From Burkholderia cenocepacia (lineage in GTDB: Bacteria; Pseudomonadota; Gammaproteobacteria; Burkholderiales; Burkholderiaceae), in assembly GCF_900446215.1 (NCBI RefSeq), contig NZ_UAQZ01000015.1:372001-436000 (forward strand): a DNA stretch of 64,000 bases, in the 5' to 3' direction. Within the stretch, counting starts at the first letter, position 1; each line of letters starts with the position of its first letter. Shown piece after piece: positions 56,174 through 64,000 of the stretch. The notes under the pieces are model-generated. The model made no database searches. It was not told where the DNA came from and was given only the letters and a program-made list of their open reading frames with translations. Made by a program: the position numbers and the translations under genes.

Positions 56174-57529
56174 CTAATCGGCCACCTTCTGCCGCATCGT
56201 TACGAACTCCTCGGCCGCGGTCGGATGAATGCCGATCGTGTCGTCGAACTGCGCCTTCGTCGCGCCCGCGCGAATCGCGATCGCGATGCCCTGGATGATC
56301 TCGCCCGCATCGCGACCGACCATGTGCGCGCCGACCACGCGCTGGCTGTCGCGCGCGACGACGAGCTTCATCAGCGTGCGCTCGTCGCGGCCCGACAGCG
56401 TGTGGCGCAACGCCTTGAACGACGTGCGGTAGATGTCGACGTCGCCGTGCGCGTGCCGCGCACCGGCTTCGGTCAGGCCGACCGTCGCGACCTCCGGCTG
56501 GCTGAACACGGCCGACGGCACGTACGCGTGATCGACCGCCACGCGCGACCCGCCGAACAGCGTGCGCGCGAGCAGCGCGCCGTCGCGCGTCGCGACCGGC
56601 GTGAGCTGCGGCCGCGACGTGACGTCTCCGATCGCGTGGATCGACGGCACCGACGTCGCCGAATACGCATCGACGGCAATCGCGCCGCGTGCATCGAGCA
56701 GGATGCCCGCCTGCTCGAGCCCGATTCCGTCGACGTTCGGCACGCGCCCCGTCGCATAGAGCACCTGATCGTACGGCCCGTGCCGCGCGTCGCCGACGCG
56801 CACGAACAGTGCGCCGTCGTCCACGCGTTCGATCGATTCGATCACCGCGCGCGCGTGAATCGTGACGCCCTGCTTCGTCATCTCGTCGGTCAGGAACTGG
56901 CGCACGTCGTCGTCGAAGCCGCGCAGGATTTTTTCGCCGCGATAGAACACGTCGACGTGGCTGCCGAAACCGTTGAAGATGCCCGCGAACTCGACCGCGA
57001 TATAGCCGCCGCCGACCACCGCGATGCGTTTGGGCAGCGCCGCGAGCGACAGCGCCTCGCGCGACGTGATCGCGTGCTCGATGCCGGGCCGCGGCGGCAG
57101 CGACGGCCGCGAGCCGGTCGCGATCGCGAGGTGGCGCGCGCGGATCGTGCGCGTGCCGATCGCGACCGTGTGCGCATCGACGAGCGTCGCGCGGCCGGCG
57201 TGCATGTCGACGCCCGACTGCCGCAGCAGGTTGACGTAGATGTCGCTCAGCCGGTTGATCTCGCGATCCTTCGCGGCGATCAGCGCGGACCAGTCGAGCG
57301 TGCCGGCGCCGAAGGTCCAGCCGAAGCCCTTCGCGTCGTCGACCTCGTGCGGATAGTGCGACGCATAGACCAGCAGTTTCTTCGGGATGCAGCCGCGCAG
57401 CACGCAGGTGCCGCCGATCTGCTCTTCTTCCGCTATGCCGACGCGTGCGCCGTAGGACGCCGCCATGCGTGCGAGCCTCACGCCGCCCGAGCCGGCGCCG
57501 ATGACGAACAGGTCGTAGTCGAAATCCAT
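56174..57529 (-). CDS. gor: Glutathione-disulfide reductase
   Basis: The 451-residue flavoenzyme has the N-terminal FAD motif VIGAGSGGVRLARMAASYG and the redox pair Cys42-Cys47 in GGTCVLRGCIPKKLLVYAS. The NADPH domain has VVGGGYIAVEFAGIFNGFGSHV. AIGDVTSRPQLTPVA and the C-terminal active-site IGIHPTAAEEFVTMR complete it. The IGGTCVLRGCIPKK form and the SH...F region fit glutathione rather than lipoamide reductase. It keeps glutathione reduced in the cytosol. It appears to be a single-gene unit. The GST at the left end of the window uses the same cofactor. Confidence 0.9.
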   Translation of the reverse strand: MDFDYDLFVIGAGSGGVRLARMAASYGARVGIAEEEQIGGTCVLRGCIPKKLLVYASHYPHEVDDAKGFGWTFGAGTLDWSALIAAKDREINRLSDIYVNLLRQSGVDMHAGRATLVDAHTVAIGTRTIRARHLAIATGSRPSLPPRPGIEHAITSREALSLAALPKRIAVVGGGYIAVEFAGIFNGFGSHVDVFYRGEKILRGFDDDVRQFLTDEMTKQGVTIHARAVIESIERVDDGALFVRVGDARHGPYDQVLYATGRVPNVDGIGLEQAGILLDARGAIAVDAYSATSVPSIHAIGDVTSRPQLTPVATRDGALLARTLFGGSRVAVDHAYVPSAVFSQPEVATVGLTEAGARHAHGDVDIYRTSFKALRHTLSGRDERTLMKLVVARDSQRVVGAHMVGRDAGEIIQGIAIAIRAGATKAQFDDTIGIHPTAAEEFVTMRQKVAD

Positions 57530-57615
57530 CGCATTCCCTCATCGCAGTTCGGATGGAGGGACGATAGCAAGATTCGGGGATTCGTGCGGCGCGTGGTGCG
57601 TGCCGCGCGCCCCAT

Positions 57616-57646
57616 AAAAAACGGCGAGAGACGAGGCCTCTCGCCG
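57616..57646 (-). terminator. Intrinsic terminator of the small 74-residue protein gene
   Basis: CGGCGAGAG, a 7-nt loop and CTCTCGCCG form a 9-bp stem with T6 on the minus strand, 124 bp after the stop at 57770. It lies upstream of gor and so insulates that gene. Confidence 0.85.
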
Positions 57647-57769
57647 GTCAAACCGGCTGGCGGTTGTGCCATGCGTCACCGATCGACCGCATGCCCGACC
57701 TGCCGATTGCGCGGCACCGGCCGGCCCTGGCGCGCGAAGGGCGCGCCCGCGGCCGACCGGCCGCCATGC

Positions 57770-57994
57770 TCATGCCTGCGACGTGTCGCTGCCGTCCGTC
57801 GCCTGCGTGTCGTCCGCCTGCTGCGGCTGCTCGTCCTTCTTCTCGAGCATGCCTTCGATCGCCTCGGCGCCCTTGAAACCCGCGACGGCCGCGGCCGCCT
57901 TGGTCAAGAGGCCCGCATCCGGATCCAGCTTTTCCGCGCCTTCGACGGCGGCGACTGCGCCGGCGATTTCACCCACGACGTTCAGGATACCCAT
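57770..57994 (-). CDS. Small Ala-rich protein with hydrophobic helix, unknown function
   Basis: The 74-residue protein reads MGILNVVGEIAGAVAAVEGAEKLDPDAGLLTKAAAA.. and then a charged tail (KKDEQPQQADDTQATDGSDTSQA). The start is taken at 57994 because AGGGG lies 6 bp upstream of that ATG. The ATG at 58000 would touch the same ribosome site with no spacing. Gly/Ala-zipper-like helices suggest a membrane- or self-associating peptide. A strong terminator follows. No family is recognised. Confidence 0.62.
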   Translation of the reverse strand: MGILNVVGEIAGAVAAVEGAEKLDPDAGLLTKAAAAVAGFKGAEAIEGMLEKKDEQPQQADDTQATDGSDTSQA

Positions 57995-58368
57995 CGTCAT
58001 CCCCTTTCAAGAAAATCGTGAGCGCATCGTCCCACGAAAGAAACCGGCGGACCGTGTTTGTCATCGCCGGATACACAAGTTACGCATCAGGCCGGCCGCG
58101 CTCGCGGAGCGCCACCGGAACGACGCACGCGCACGCCTGACGGCATGCCACGAGCGATGCACGCAGCGTAGCGGAAAGCCTGCGCGCGCACTGTAAAAGT
58201 ATGTTCTGGATTGCCGACGGATCGCTTACGGCGCGGGACTTCCGCAATGGAGCGCCCGCCGAATAGTCGTGCGCGCGTATGAAGGTCGCGTGACGAAAAA
58301 AAAGAGGCTCCTCGCGGAGCCTCTTCGATGTGCGCCGGACGAAGCCGGCGCATGCGTTCCGACGTTCG
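57995..58368. other. Intergenic region between the second porin and the small protein gene
   Basis: The right end of these 374 bp is the porin terminator (58296-58325). The rest should hold the promoter of the 74-residue protein gene. I see no gene or strong repeat in 58020-58290. Confidence 0.4.
58296..58325 (-). terminator. Intrinsic terminator of the second porin gene
   Basis: AAGAGGCTCC, a TCGC loop and GGAGCCTCTT form a 10-bp stem within an A8/T8 tract on the minus strand, 44 bp after the porin stop. Confidence 0.92.
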
Positions 58369-59490
58369 TCAGAAGATATTGCGCAGGCCGATCGCGATGC
58401 CCGTCTGGTTGCTGCGGCCGGGCAGCTCGACGTTCGCCGCGCCGGTCGTCTTGTTGAAGTCGACGGTGCCGTAGATTTCGGTGCGCTTGCTCAGCGCGTA
58501 CTCGGCGATGCCGACGACCGCGTAGCGGTTGCCGCTCGCGAGCGTGCCGTTCGTGGTCATCGCATTGCGCATATGGTCGTAGTAGAACGCGCCCGTCAGC
58601 GTCAGCGGCGCGCTGACCTGCCAGCTCACACCCGCGAACGGACCGTCGTCGATACGGCCCGTGCCCTTCGCGACCGGAATCGTCTGCTGCGCGAGCAGGC
58701 TGTCGACGAAGCCCGTGTCGTCCTTCGAACGCAGGTAGCCCGCGTAGATCTTCGCCTTGCTGAACGCGTACACGATGTTCGCGTGGTAGATCGTCTGCTT
58801 GCGCGCCGAGTTGTCGCTGTTCTGCTGCGCGCCGGCCGCGATGCTGAGCGGACCCATCACGTACGACAGCGACACGCCCCACGCATTGCCCTTGCCGAGC
58901 GAGCCCGGAATCTGGCCCGAGAAGCCGCCGGCGCCGGTCGATTCGTAGTTGGTGCCGGTCGAGTACATCGCCTTCGCCGTCAGGCCCTCGAACTTGCCCG
59001 TGTACTTGATCTGGTTGTCCGCATACAGGCCGCCGCCGAGGGCGACCGGCAGCCACGCGTTTTCGAGGTAGTTGCCGACGGTGAGCGGATCGTACGTATC
59101 CGACAGCAGGTCGAACAGCGGCGTCTTCTGGCGGCCGAGGGTCACCGTGCCGTACGGGCTCTGCAGGCCGACGTACGCCGCGCGGTTGAACAGGCGGCCG
59201 CTGTCGGCGAATGCGCCGTTCTGCAGGTTCACGCCGCTCTCGAGGTTGAACACGGCCTTCAGGCCGCCGCCGAGGTCTTCCGTGCCGTAGATGCCGAAGC
59301 GGCTGTTGGTGATCGCGCCGTTGCTCATCGACAGCAGGCCGTCGTTCTTGGCGTTGGCGTTGGTCAGGTAACGGATGCTGGCGTCGGCGACGCCCCAGAG
59401 CGTGACCGAGCTTTGTGCGGCCGCGTACTGGCTGGCAAATGCGAGCGCGGCGCCCCCTGCGATGGCTGCGAGTCGGGTGGTCTGCTTCAT
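58369..59490 (-). CDS. OmpC-type trimeric porin (second copy)
   Basis: The 373-residue porin has a signal peptide (MKQTTRLAAIAGGAALAFASQYAAA) cut before QSSVTLWGVADASIRYLTN. SRFGIYGTEDLGGGLKAVFNLESG, FNRAAYVGLQSPYGTVTLGRQKTPLFDLL and the C-terminal GIAIGLRNIF with final Phe are typical. An AGGAAAG site precedes the ATG at 59490. It is only distantly similar to the porin at 17173, so the two probably differ in channel selectivity. It is monocistronic with a strong terminator. Confidence 0.9.
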   Translation of the reverse strand: MKQTTRLAAIAGGAALAFASQYAAAQSSVTLWGVADASIRYLTNANAKNDGLLSMSNGAITNSRFGIYGTEDLGGGLKAVFNLESGVNLQNGAFADSGRLFNRAAYVGLQSPYGTVTLGRQKTPLFDLLSDTYDPLTVGNYLENAWLPVALGGGLYADNQIKYTGKFEGLTAKAMYSTGTNYESTGAGGFSGQIPGSLGKGNAWGVSLSYVMGPLSIAAGAQQNSDNSARKQTIYHANIVYAFSKAKIYAGYLRSKDDTGFVDSLLAQQTIPVAKGTGRIDDGPFAGVSWQVSAPLTLTGAFYYDHMRNAMTTNGTLASGNRYAVVGIAEYALSKRTEIYGTVDFNKTTGAANVELPGRSNQTGIAIGLRNIF

Positions 59491-59834
59491 GAGCTTTCCT
59501 TTTTGTAGGTGTCTCCATTCATGGCCGGCCGCGTGCGCAGCCGGGTGGCGATCGCACGCGTTCATGGCACGCACGATGTGGGCTGAATCATATGACGAGT
59601 GCGAACGCTGAAAGAAATTGAAATACGCGGTAATCGCGCGATTGTCGTCCGGGAACAACGTTTCCCGCGCCGGGCCTGGCTCGCGCGGCGGCAGGGCGCG
59701 GTGCGACGGCGCCGGCGAGCGCACATGGCGCCGCAAGGTCCGGCGAGGGTGCGGCGCGGTAGCGCGGATCGGGCGAAACAGTCGGGGCGATCGTTGCGAT
59801 CGGCTACCGCGGGCTGCGGGCGGGCTGAGTGCCG
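59491..59834. other. Intergenic region upstream of the second porin
   Basis: These 344 bp should hold the porin promoter. AATCGCGCGATT (59632-59643) is a perfect 12-bp palindrome about 140 bp before the start codon. The part next to the YoaK gene is GC-rich and featureless. Confidence 0.45.
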
Positions 59835-60581
59835 TCAGGCGGTTTGCGCCGCGCCGTCGCTGCCGCTGCCCGCGTCGCCGCTGCCGCCCTCGCCGCCCGC
59901 ACCGCCGTTCCCCGCGCGACGCCTGGCCCGTCGCACGATCTCCGCGAACGCGCCGACGAGCAGCAGCACGGCGCCCCACAGCGCGACGTCCGGCACCAGC
60001 CGCGTCACGAGGCCGCCGACCACCGCGCCCGCCAGGAAGCAGAAACTGATCGTCGCGAGCAGCGCCGAGTCGTGCAGCGCGCCCACGTCGTAGCGTGGAA
60101 TCAGCCCGACGAACAGTTTCTGCGCGGCACGCCGCAGGTTGCCGGTCGTCATCACCGACGTGTACGACAGTGCCTCGAGATGGGTGAACGACAGCGTCTG
60201 CAGCGTCGCGACGAACGAGATGCCCGGAATCAGCCATGCGCTCGACGCGCCGACGAGGCCGCTCGCGGCGACGCCGAGAAACGCGATCTCGACGATCAGG
60301 CTCACGAACGCCGTATGCCGCATCCAGCCGCGCTGCGCGGCGAGGCCCAGCAGGTGCGCGACGAACACCGCGAGCACGAAGCCGCCGAGCGGCGGCACGT
60401 GGTGCAGCGCGGCGGCCCATTCGCCGGCCGACAGGTTGATGCCGAGCAGCGCGACGTTGCCGGTCATCGTGTTCGCGAACACATGGCCGTGGCCGACGTA
60501 CGTGTACGCGTCGAGATAGCCGCCGGACAGCGTCAGCAACGCGGCGACAGTGAGATTGCGGCTGGCGCCGTCGAGATCCAT
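59835..60581 (-). CDS. YoaK/DUF1275 family membrane protein
   Basis: The 248-residue protein has six predicted helices. The DUF1275 opening is LLTLSGGYLDAYTYVGHGHVFANTMTGNVALLGINLSAG, with the conserved GG..DA..Y......F...MTGN pattern. The later LEALSYTSVMTTGNLRRAAQKLF is the second TGN motif. The C-terminal 35 residues are a low-complexity Gly/Ser/Arg tail. A GGAGG site 4 bp before the ATG at 60581 fixes the start. It is an inner-membrane protein; the family has no settled function. Confidence 0.85.
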   Translation of the reverse strand: MDLDGASRNLTVAALLTLSGGYLDAYTYVGHGHVFANTMTGNVALLGINLSAGEWAAALHHVPPLGGFVLAVFVAHLLGLAAQRGWMRHTAFVSLIVEIAFLGVAASGLVGASSAWLIPGISFVATLQTLSFTHLEALSYTSVMTTGNLRRAAQKLFVGLIPRYDVGALHDSALLATISFCFLAGAVVGGLVTRLVPDVALWGAVLLLVGAFAEIVRRARRRAGNGGAGGEGGSGDAGSGSDGAAQTA

Positions 60582-60704
60582 CGATCCTCCGTGGTGCGCC
60601 CCGCCCGGCCGCGCGCGGCGGGCGGTGCGCAGGTCAGTCGTGCCGGCACGCGCGGGGCGCCGCCGGCACTGCGCGGCCGGGCTTCGCCACCTGCCGCGCG
60701 CCAA

Positions 60705-60710
60705 TATAAT
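60705..60710 (+). promoter_or_regulatory. Consensus -10 box TATAAT
   Basis: A perfect TATAAT lies 158 bp before the gene at 60869 in a GC-rich stretch. No clear -35 is visible 17 bp upstream. It may drive that gene. Confidence 0.35.
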
Positions 60711-60868
60711 GTCCGTCGTCGGGGGACGGCCGAGCGCCGCACATCGCAGCCGGCCGGTACAGGTCCAACGCGCGGGTTTCACCGCCGCAAGACCGGCCGA
60801 GTATACCGGCCGGCCGCCACCGGCCGCGGCCAAGCGCGCCGCCCCGCCGTTCTTCACCGGGCCTTCGA

Positions 60869-61207
60869 ATGACACTCGCGAAGTTCTTCCTGCGCTACAC
60901 GGTCATCCCGTTCGCGGCGATCGTGCTGGTGGCCGTCTGGGCGTTCAACCGCGAATCGGACGAGATCGATGCGCGCCAGTACGCGGCGCTGGTGGCCGCC
61001 TATCCGTCGTTCACGCCGACGCTCAAGCACGAGGTGGCGGACGCGTTGCGCGGCGGCCGGCTCGCGAAGGCCGACTACGGCGCGATCATGCGCGATGCGC
61101 TCGACGCGGGGTTCGTGGTCGACTGGCCGGCCCCGACGGACGACGTCGGCGGCGAGCGCGGCCGGCTGCTGGGCCTCGTGAACGGCGACCTGCCGGCATC
61201 GCGGTAA
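60869..61207 (+). CDS. Small membrane-anchored protein, unknown function
   Basis: The 112-residue protein has one N-terminal membrane helix (FFLRYTVIPFAAIVLVAVWAFN) that is not followed by a cleavage site, so it is probably anchored with the C-terminus in the periplasm. The remainder (DARQYAALVAAYPSFTPTLKHEVADALRGGRLAKADYGAIMRDAL) is helical. The pattern F.P.....VA.AL..G.L...DY..I could be a conserved motif. It is convergent with the chrA pair. No family is recognised with confidence. Confidence 0.65.
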   Translation: MTLAKFFLRYTVIPFAAIVLVAVWAFNRESDEIDARQYAALVAAYPSFTPTLKHEVADALRGGRLAKADYGAIMRDALDAGFVVDWPAPTDDVGGERGRLLGLVNGDLPASR

Positions 61208-61253
61208 CCTGCAACCGCCGCCGCCGGCAACGGCGGGCGGCACGACGGGCCGC

Positions 61254-61781
61254 TCATTGCCCGATGCCCGTGAGCCCGATCAGCGCGCCGCCCGCGAGCA
61301 GCCACAGCGGGTGGATGCGCGTGCGCCACGCCAGCACCGCGCACGCGGCCGTGATGCCCCACTGGATCGCGGTGCGGTTCGACGCCTCGGAAATCAGCAC
61401 CGCGCTCGCCGCGACGAGCCCCGCCGTCACCGGCATCATTCCCTGCTGCACGTAGCGGCGCCACGGCCGGTCGCGAAAACGCTCCCACGCATGCAGCGCG
61501 AGCACGGTGACGATCGACGACGGCCCGAATTTCGCGAGCGACGCGACGAGCAGCCCGGCCCAGCCGGCCACGTGCCAGCCGACCAGCGACACGATCATCA
61601 TGTTCGGCCCCGGCGCCGCCTGGGCCAGCGCGAACAGCGCGGTGAACTCGTGCGCGCTCATCCAGTGATGCACGTCGACGACCTGCCGCTGCATCTCCGG
61701 CAGAATCGTGTTGCCGCCACCGAACGCGAGCAGCGACAACTGGCTGAAGATCGTCGCGATGGCGATCAGCGTATCGCTCAT
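61254..61781 (-). CDS. chrA: Chromate transporter, C-terminal half (short-chain ChrA, second subunit)
   Basis: The 175-residue protein is a single CHR domain: IATIFSQLSLLAFGGGNTILPEMQRQVV, LFALAQAAPGPNMMIVSLVGWHVAGWAGLLVASLAKFGPSSIV. The FGGG and APGPN motifs are diagnostic. Short-chain ChrA proteins work as pairs of oppositely oriented halves. This gene overlaps the first-half gene by 4 bp (ATGA). Chromate or sulfate-analogue export from the cytosol is the known role of the family, though many CHR proteins are not tested. Confidence 0.87.
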   Translation of the reverse strand: MSDTLIAIATIFSQLSLLAFGGGNTILPEMQRQVVDVHHWMSAHEFTALFALAQAAPGPNMMIVSLVGWHVAGWAGLLVASLAKFGPSSIVTVLALHAWERFRDRPWRRYVQQGMMPVTAGLVAASAVLISEASNRTAIQWGITAACAVLAWRTRIHPLWLLAGGALIGLTGIGQ

Positions 61782-62437
61782 GGCCGGCGCTCCTGTTGCG
61801 TGTCGGACGTACCGTGCGCGCGATGCGCGGCAGCCGGCGCCGGCCGCGGCGTGCCCGCGTCGCGGCGGCGCGACGCGAGCCATACGCTGACGGGCGTCAG
61901 CACGAGCATCGTGGTCAGCAGCGGAACGCGCAGCACCGCGATCGCGACGAACGCGAACACGGCGATCGCAGCCGCCGCGCGCGGCGCCCGAAGCAGCGGC
62001 TTCGCGACCTTGATCGCCATCGCGACGAGCAGGCCGGCCGCCGCCGCCGCGAGCCCCGCGAACAGGTGCTGCACGTGCGGATCGTTCTGCGTCTTCGCGT
62101 ACAGCACGCCGAGCGCGACGACGACCAGCGTCGGGCCGGCAATCAACCCGAGAATGCCGGCGAATGCGCCGGCGACGCCGCGAAAGCGCATGCCGACGGC
62201 GACCGACAGGTTGATCACGTTGCCGCCCGGCAGGAACTGGCACAGGCCGAGCAGATCGGTGAATTCGTCGGCGGAGAGCCATTTGCGCTCGTCGACGATG
62301 GTGCGCCGCGCGAACGGCAACGCGCCGCCGAACGACATCAGGCCGAGCGACAGGAAACCGGTGAACAGCTCGGCGAGGCCGACGCTGCGGGGCGGCGCGC
62401 CGGACGGCGGGGGGACGGGCGGCGAAGCGGATTGCAT
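61778..62437 (-). CDS. chrA: Chromate transporter, N-terminal half (short-chain ChrA, first subunit)
   Basis: The 219-residue protein is the other CHR domain: LFTGFLSLGLMSFGGALPFARRTIVDERKWLSADEFTDLLGLCQFLPGGNVINLSVAVGMRFRG. PGGN replaces the APGP of the partner. The C-terminal tail is charged and low complexity. The ATG at 62437 is preferred because AGGAG lies 4 bp upstream; an ATG at 62449 is possible. It is divergent from the LysR gene at 62534, with 96 bp between that hold a LysR-type palindrome. Confidence 0.87.
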   Translation of the reverse strand: MQSASPPVPPPSGAPPRSVGLAELFTGFLSLGLMSFGGALPFARRTIVDERKWLSADEFTDLLGLCQFLPGGNVINLSVAVGMRFRGVAGAFAGILGLIAGPTLVVVALGVLYAKTQNDPHVQHLFAGLAAAAAGLLVAMAIKVAKPLLRAPRAAAAIAVFAFVAIAVLRVPLLTTMLVLTPVSVWLASRRRDAGTPRPAPAAAHRAHGTSDTQQERRP

Positions 62438-62511
62438 GGGGCTCCTCATCAAACGGTGAAGCGAGGTTACCGCCGTTCAGGATGCCGGCAAAACGATTTT
62501 ATCGGCGCGCC

Positions 62512-62532
62512 CTTGTGATCTAGAATCACAAG
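62512..62532. promoter_or_regulatory. LysR-type operator between chrA and LysR genes
   Basis: CTTGTGAT-CTAGA-ATCACAAG is a perfect 8-bp inverted repeat with a 5-bp centre ending 1 bp before the LysR start codon. It includes T-N11-A. Its place over the LysR ribosome site fits autorepression. Confidence 0.6.
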
Positions 62533-62533
62533 C

Positions 62534-63418
62534 ATGGCACGCGATCTCCCGCCCTTTTCCGCGCTTCGGGCCTTTGAAGCCGCGGCACGACATGAAAGCT
62601 TCAGCGCCGCCGGCGACGAGCTGCATGTGACTCACGGTGCCATCAGCCGGCAGATCGCCGGGTTCGAGGCGTGGCTCGGCAAGCCGGTGTTCCACCGCTA
62701 CGGCAAGCGCGTGAAGCTCACCGACGAAGGCCGCCGCTACCTGGACACCGTGCGCGCGGCGTTCGACAGCATCGCGCTCGCCACCGAGCAGTTGCGCCAC
62801 ACCGGCGCGGCGCGCGTGCTGCGCATCAACGCGCTGCCGACCTTCGCGATGAAATGGCTGCTGCCGCGCCTGTCGCGGTTCCAGCGCGACGTGCCGAACG
62901 TCGAGCTGAAGCTGTCGACGTCGAACGCGCCGCTCGACACGCTGAACGGCTTCGACGTCGCGATCCGCCGCGGCCCCGGCCACTGGCCGAACTGCACGAG
63001 CGGCCACTTCCTCGACGAAAGCGTGATTCCGGTGTGCAGCCCGGCGCTGCTCAAGCGCGCGCCGATCACGCGCGCGGACGATCTCGCGCGGCACGTGCTG
63101 CTGCATTCGGATACGCGGCCGGAAGGCTGGCGCGACTGGTTCGCGGCGGCCGGCGTCGCGATGAAGGGCCGCAAGCGGCAGTCGTTCGACCACTTCTACC
63201 TGGCGCTGCAGGCGGCCGTCGACGGGCTCGGCGTCGCGCTCGGCCCGTTGCCGCTGATCGACGACGAGCTCGCGAGCGGGCGCCTGGTGATGCCGCTCGA
63301 CGGGCCGCGCATCGCGACGCGCAGCTACTGGTGGATCGCGCCGGGCGCGCCGGCCGACGATCCGCTCGTCGCGCAGTTCTGCGGGTGGCTGCAGGGACAG
63401 TCGAATACCGGCGCATAA
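62534..63418 (+). CDS. LysR-family regulator, GcvA-like, divergent from chrA
   Basis: The 294-residue protein has the GcvA-type HTH (LPPFSALRAFEAAARHESFSAAGDELHVTHGAISRQIAGFEAWLG) and effector domain (INALPTFAMKWLLPRLSRFQ, NGFDVAIRRGPG, a C-terminal W.W). The start is fixed by the operator that ends directly before the ATG. In layout it repeats the LysR/GST pair at 2.3 kb: divergent gene, short gap, palindrome next to the start. Control of the chromate transporter pair is likely. The effector is unknown. Confidence 0.85.
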   Translation: MARDLPPFSALRAFEAAARHESFSAAGDELHVTHGAISRQIAGFEAWLGKPVFHRYGKRVKLTDEGRRYLDTVRAAFDSIALATEQLRHTGAARVLRINALPTFAMKWLLPRLSRFQRDVPNVELKLSTSNAPLDTLNGFDVAIRRGPGHWPNCTSGHFLDESVIPVCSPALLKRAPITRADDLARHVLLHSDTRPEGWRDWFAAAGVAMKGRKRQSFDHFYLALQAAVDGLGVALGPLPLIDDELASGRLVMPLDGPRIATRSYWWIAPGAPADDPLVAQFCGWLQGQSNTGA

Positions 63419-63481
63419 CGCGCACGCGCCGCCGGGATCGACAGGACGGCGGCGGGCGGCATGGCACCGCCCGCGCCCGAA

Positions 63482-64000
63482 TCAGACCACCGGGCCCGGT
63501 TCCTTTTCCTTGCGCAGGATCGCGTACAGGATGATCGCGCCGAACGTCGCGGTGCCGATCCCGCCGAGCCCGAAGCCGCCGATCTTCAGCGAGAAGTCGC
63601 CGGCGCCGAGCACGAGCGTGACGGCCGAGACGATCAGGTTGCGGTTGTCAGAGAAGTCGACCTTGTTGACGACCCAGATTCGCGCACCCGTCACCGCGAT
63701 CAGCCCGAACACCACGATCGACACGCCGCCGAGCACGGGGCCCGGGATCGTCTGGATCACCGCGCCGAACTTCGGCGAGAAGCCGAGGCCGATCGCGATC
63801 AGCGCGGCGAGCGCGAACACCAGCGTCGAATAGATCCGCGTGACGGCCATCACGCCGATGTTCTCCGCGTAGGTGGTGACGCCCGTGCCGCCGACGCTGC
63901 CCGACACGATCGTCGCGAGCCCGTCGCCGATGAACGCCCGGCCGACGTAGCGGTCGAGGTTGGTGCCCGTCATCGCGCTGACGGCCTTGATGTGGCCGAG
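63482..64000 (-). CDS. uraA: Uracil/xanthine permease (NCS2, UraA-type), C-terminal part, cut by window edge
   Basis: The 172 visible residues start off the right edge and read GHIKAVSAMTGTNLDRYVGRAFIGDGLATIVSGSVGGTGVTTYAENIGVMAVTRIYS. This is the conserved central block of nucleobase:cation symporters of the UraA group, with the essential Glu in TTYAENIGVMA. The last helices and a short KEKEPGPVV tail follow to the stop at 63482. It imports uracil or a related base with protons across the inner membrane. The first half lies outside the window. No coupled gene is seen downstream. Confidence 0.87.
   Translation of the reverse strand, partial: LGHIKAVSAMTGTNLDRYVGRAFIGDGLATIVSGSVGGTGVTTYAENIGVMAVTRIYSTLVFALAALIAIGLGFSPKFGAVIQTIPGPVLGGVSIVVFGLIAVTGARIWVVNKVDFSDNRNLIVSAVTLVLGAGDFSLKIGGFGLGGIGTATFGAIILYAILRKEKEPGPVV

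Noticed and set aside
1..64000. Prophage, CRISPR array, tRNA or rRNA genes
   Set aside because: No spaced direct repeats, no phage structural genes, and no cloverleaf or rRNA-like sequence were seen on either strand.

Overview
The window looks like a core chromosomal segment of a Burkholderia, probably of the B. cepacia complex. This is inferred from the very high GC content, the strong G/C third-position bias, the two Burkholderia-type OmpC porins, and local gene orders such as folB-ttcA-glmU-glmS and the tandem puuB polyamine locus. Sixty-seven protein-coding genes are called, two of them cut by the window edges, plus one IS3-family element and one candidate small RNA. I saw no rRNA, tRNA, CRISPR array or prophage.

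Layout. 1-3.3 kb: a truncated LysR gene divergent from an MFS exporter, then a GST/LysR divergent pair. 3.3-7.3 kb: a three-gene molybdenum hydroxylase operon of the periplasmic aldehyde oxidoreductase type (paoABC order, Tat signal on the Fe-S subunit). 7.9-12 kb: a lipoprotein, an RBBP9-type hydrolase, then ghrA, HMG-CoA lyase, a YbaK protein and a DUF1289 protein, followed by a strong antisense small-RNA candidate at 11994-12066. 12.2-19 kb: an EamA exporter with a divergent Lrp regulator, a haloacetate (fluoroacetate-type) dehalogenase, a nitronate monooxygenase, a LysR gene, a porin and a secreted Gly/Pro-rich protein. 19.4-26.1 kb: a SBF/YfeH transporter, an EAL-GGDEF protein, and a tightly overlapped LacI / mannose isomerase-like / PfkB kinase operon. 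26.2-34.9 kb: housekeeping genes (midA, folB, ttcA, glmU, glmS), a degenerate SDR, a toxin-antitoxin pair and small unknown proteins. 35-36.7 kb: an FTR1/cupredoxin iron-uptake pair and a copZ-like metallochaperone with a CueR-like promoter.

36.8-52.3 kb is a large polyamine locus. puuR-puuC run leftward. puuD-puuA-spuC-potFGHI-DUF3138-puuB-puuB run rightward. Together they supply putrescine import through an ABC transporter, gamma-glutamylation, oxidation, and aldehyde and amide hydrolysis, plus a transaminase route. The DUF3138 beta-barrel is a candidate outer-membrane channel. The locus ends in a 12-bp-stem terminator whose loop has been hit by a complete IS3-family (IS150-like) element, 52298-53744, with a TTCG target duplication.

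53.8-64 kb: a three-lipoprotein operon (CsgG-like, DUF4810, DUF799), glutathione reductase, a small protein, a second porin, a YoaK-type membrane protein, a split chrA chromate transporter with divergent LysR, and the end of a uracil permease gene.

The most unusual observations are the IS inside the terminator loop (with its own terminator-like hairpin over the transposase start), the 73-nt small-RNA candidate, the three-lipoprotein operon of unknown role, a 16-bp perfect inverted repeat in an AT-rich gap after gor, and a roughly 680-nt leader in front of puuD.
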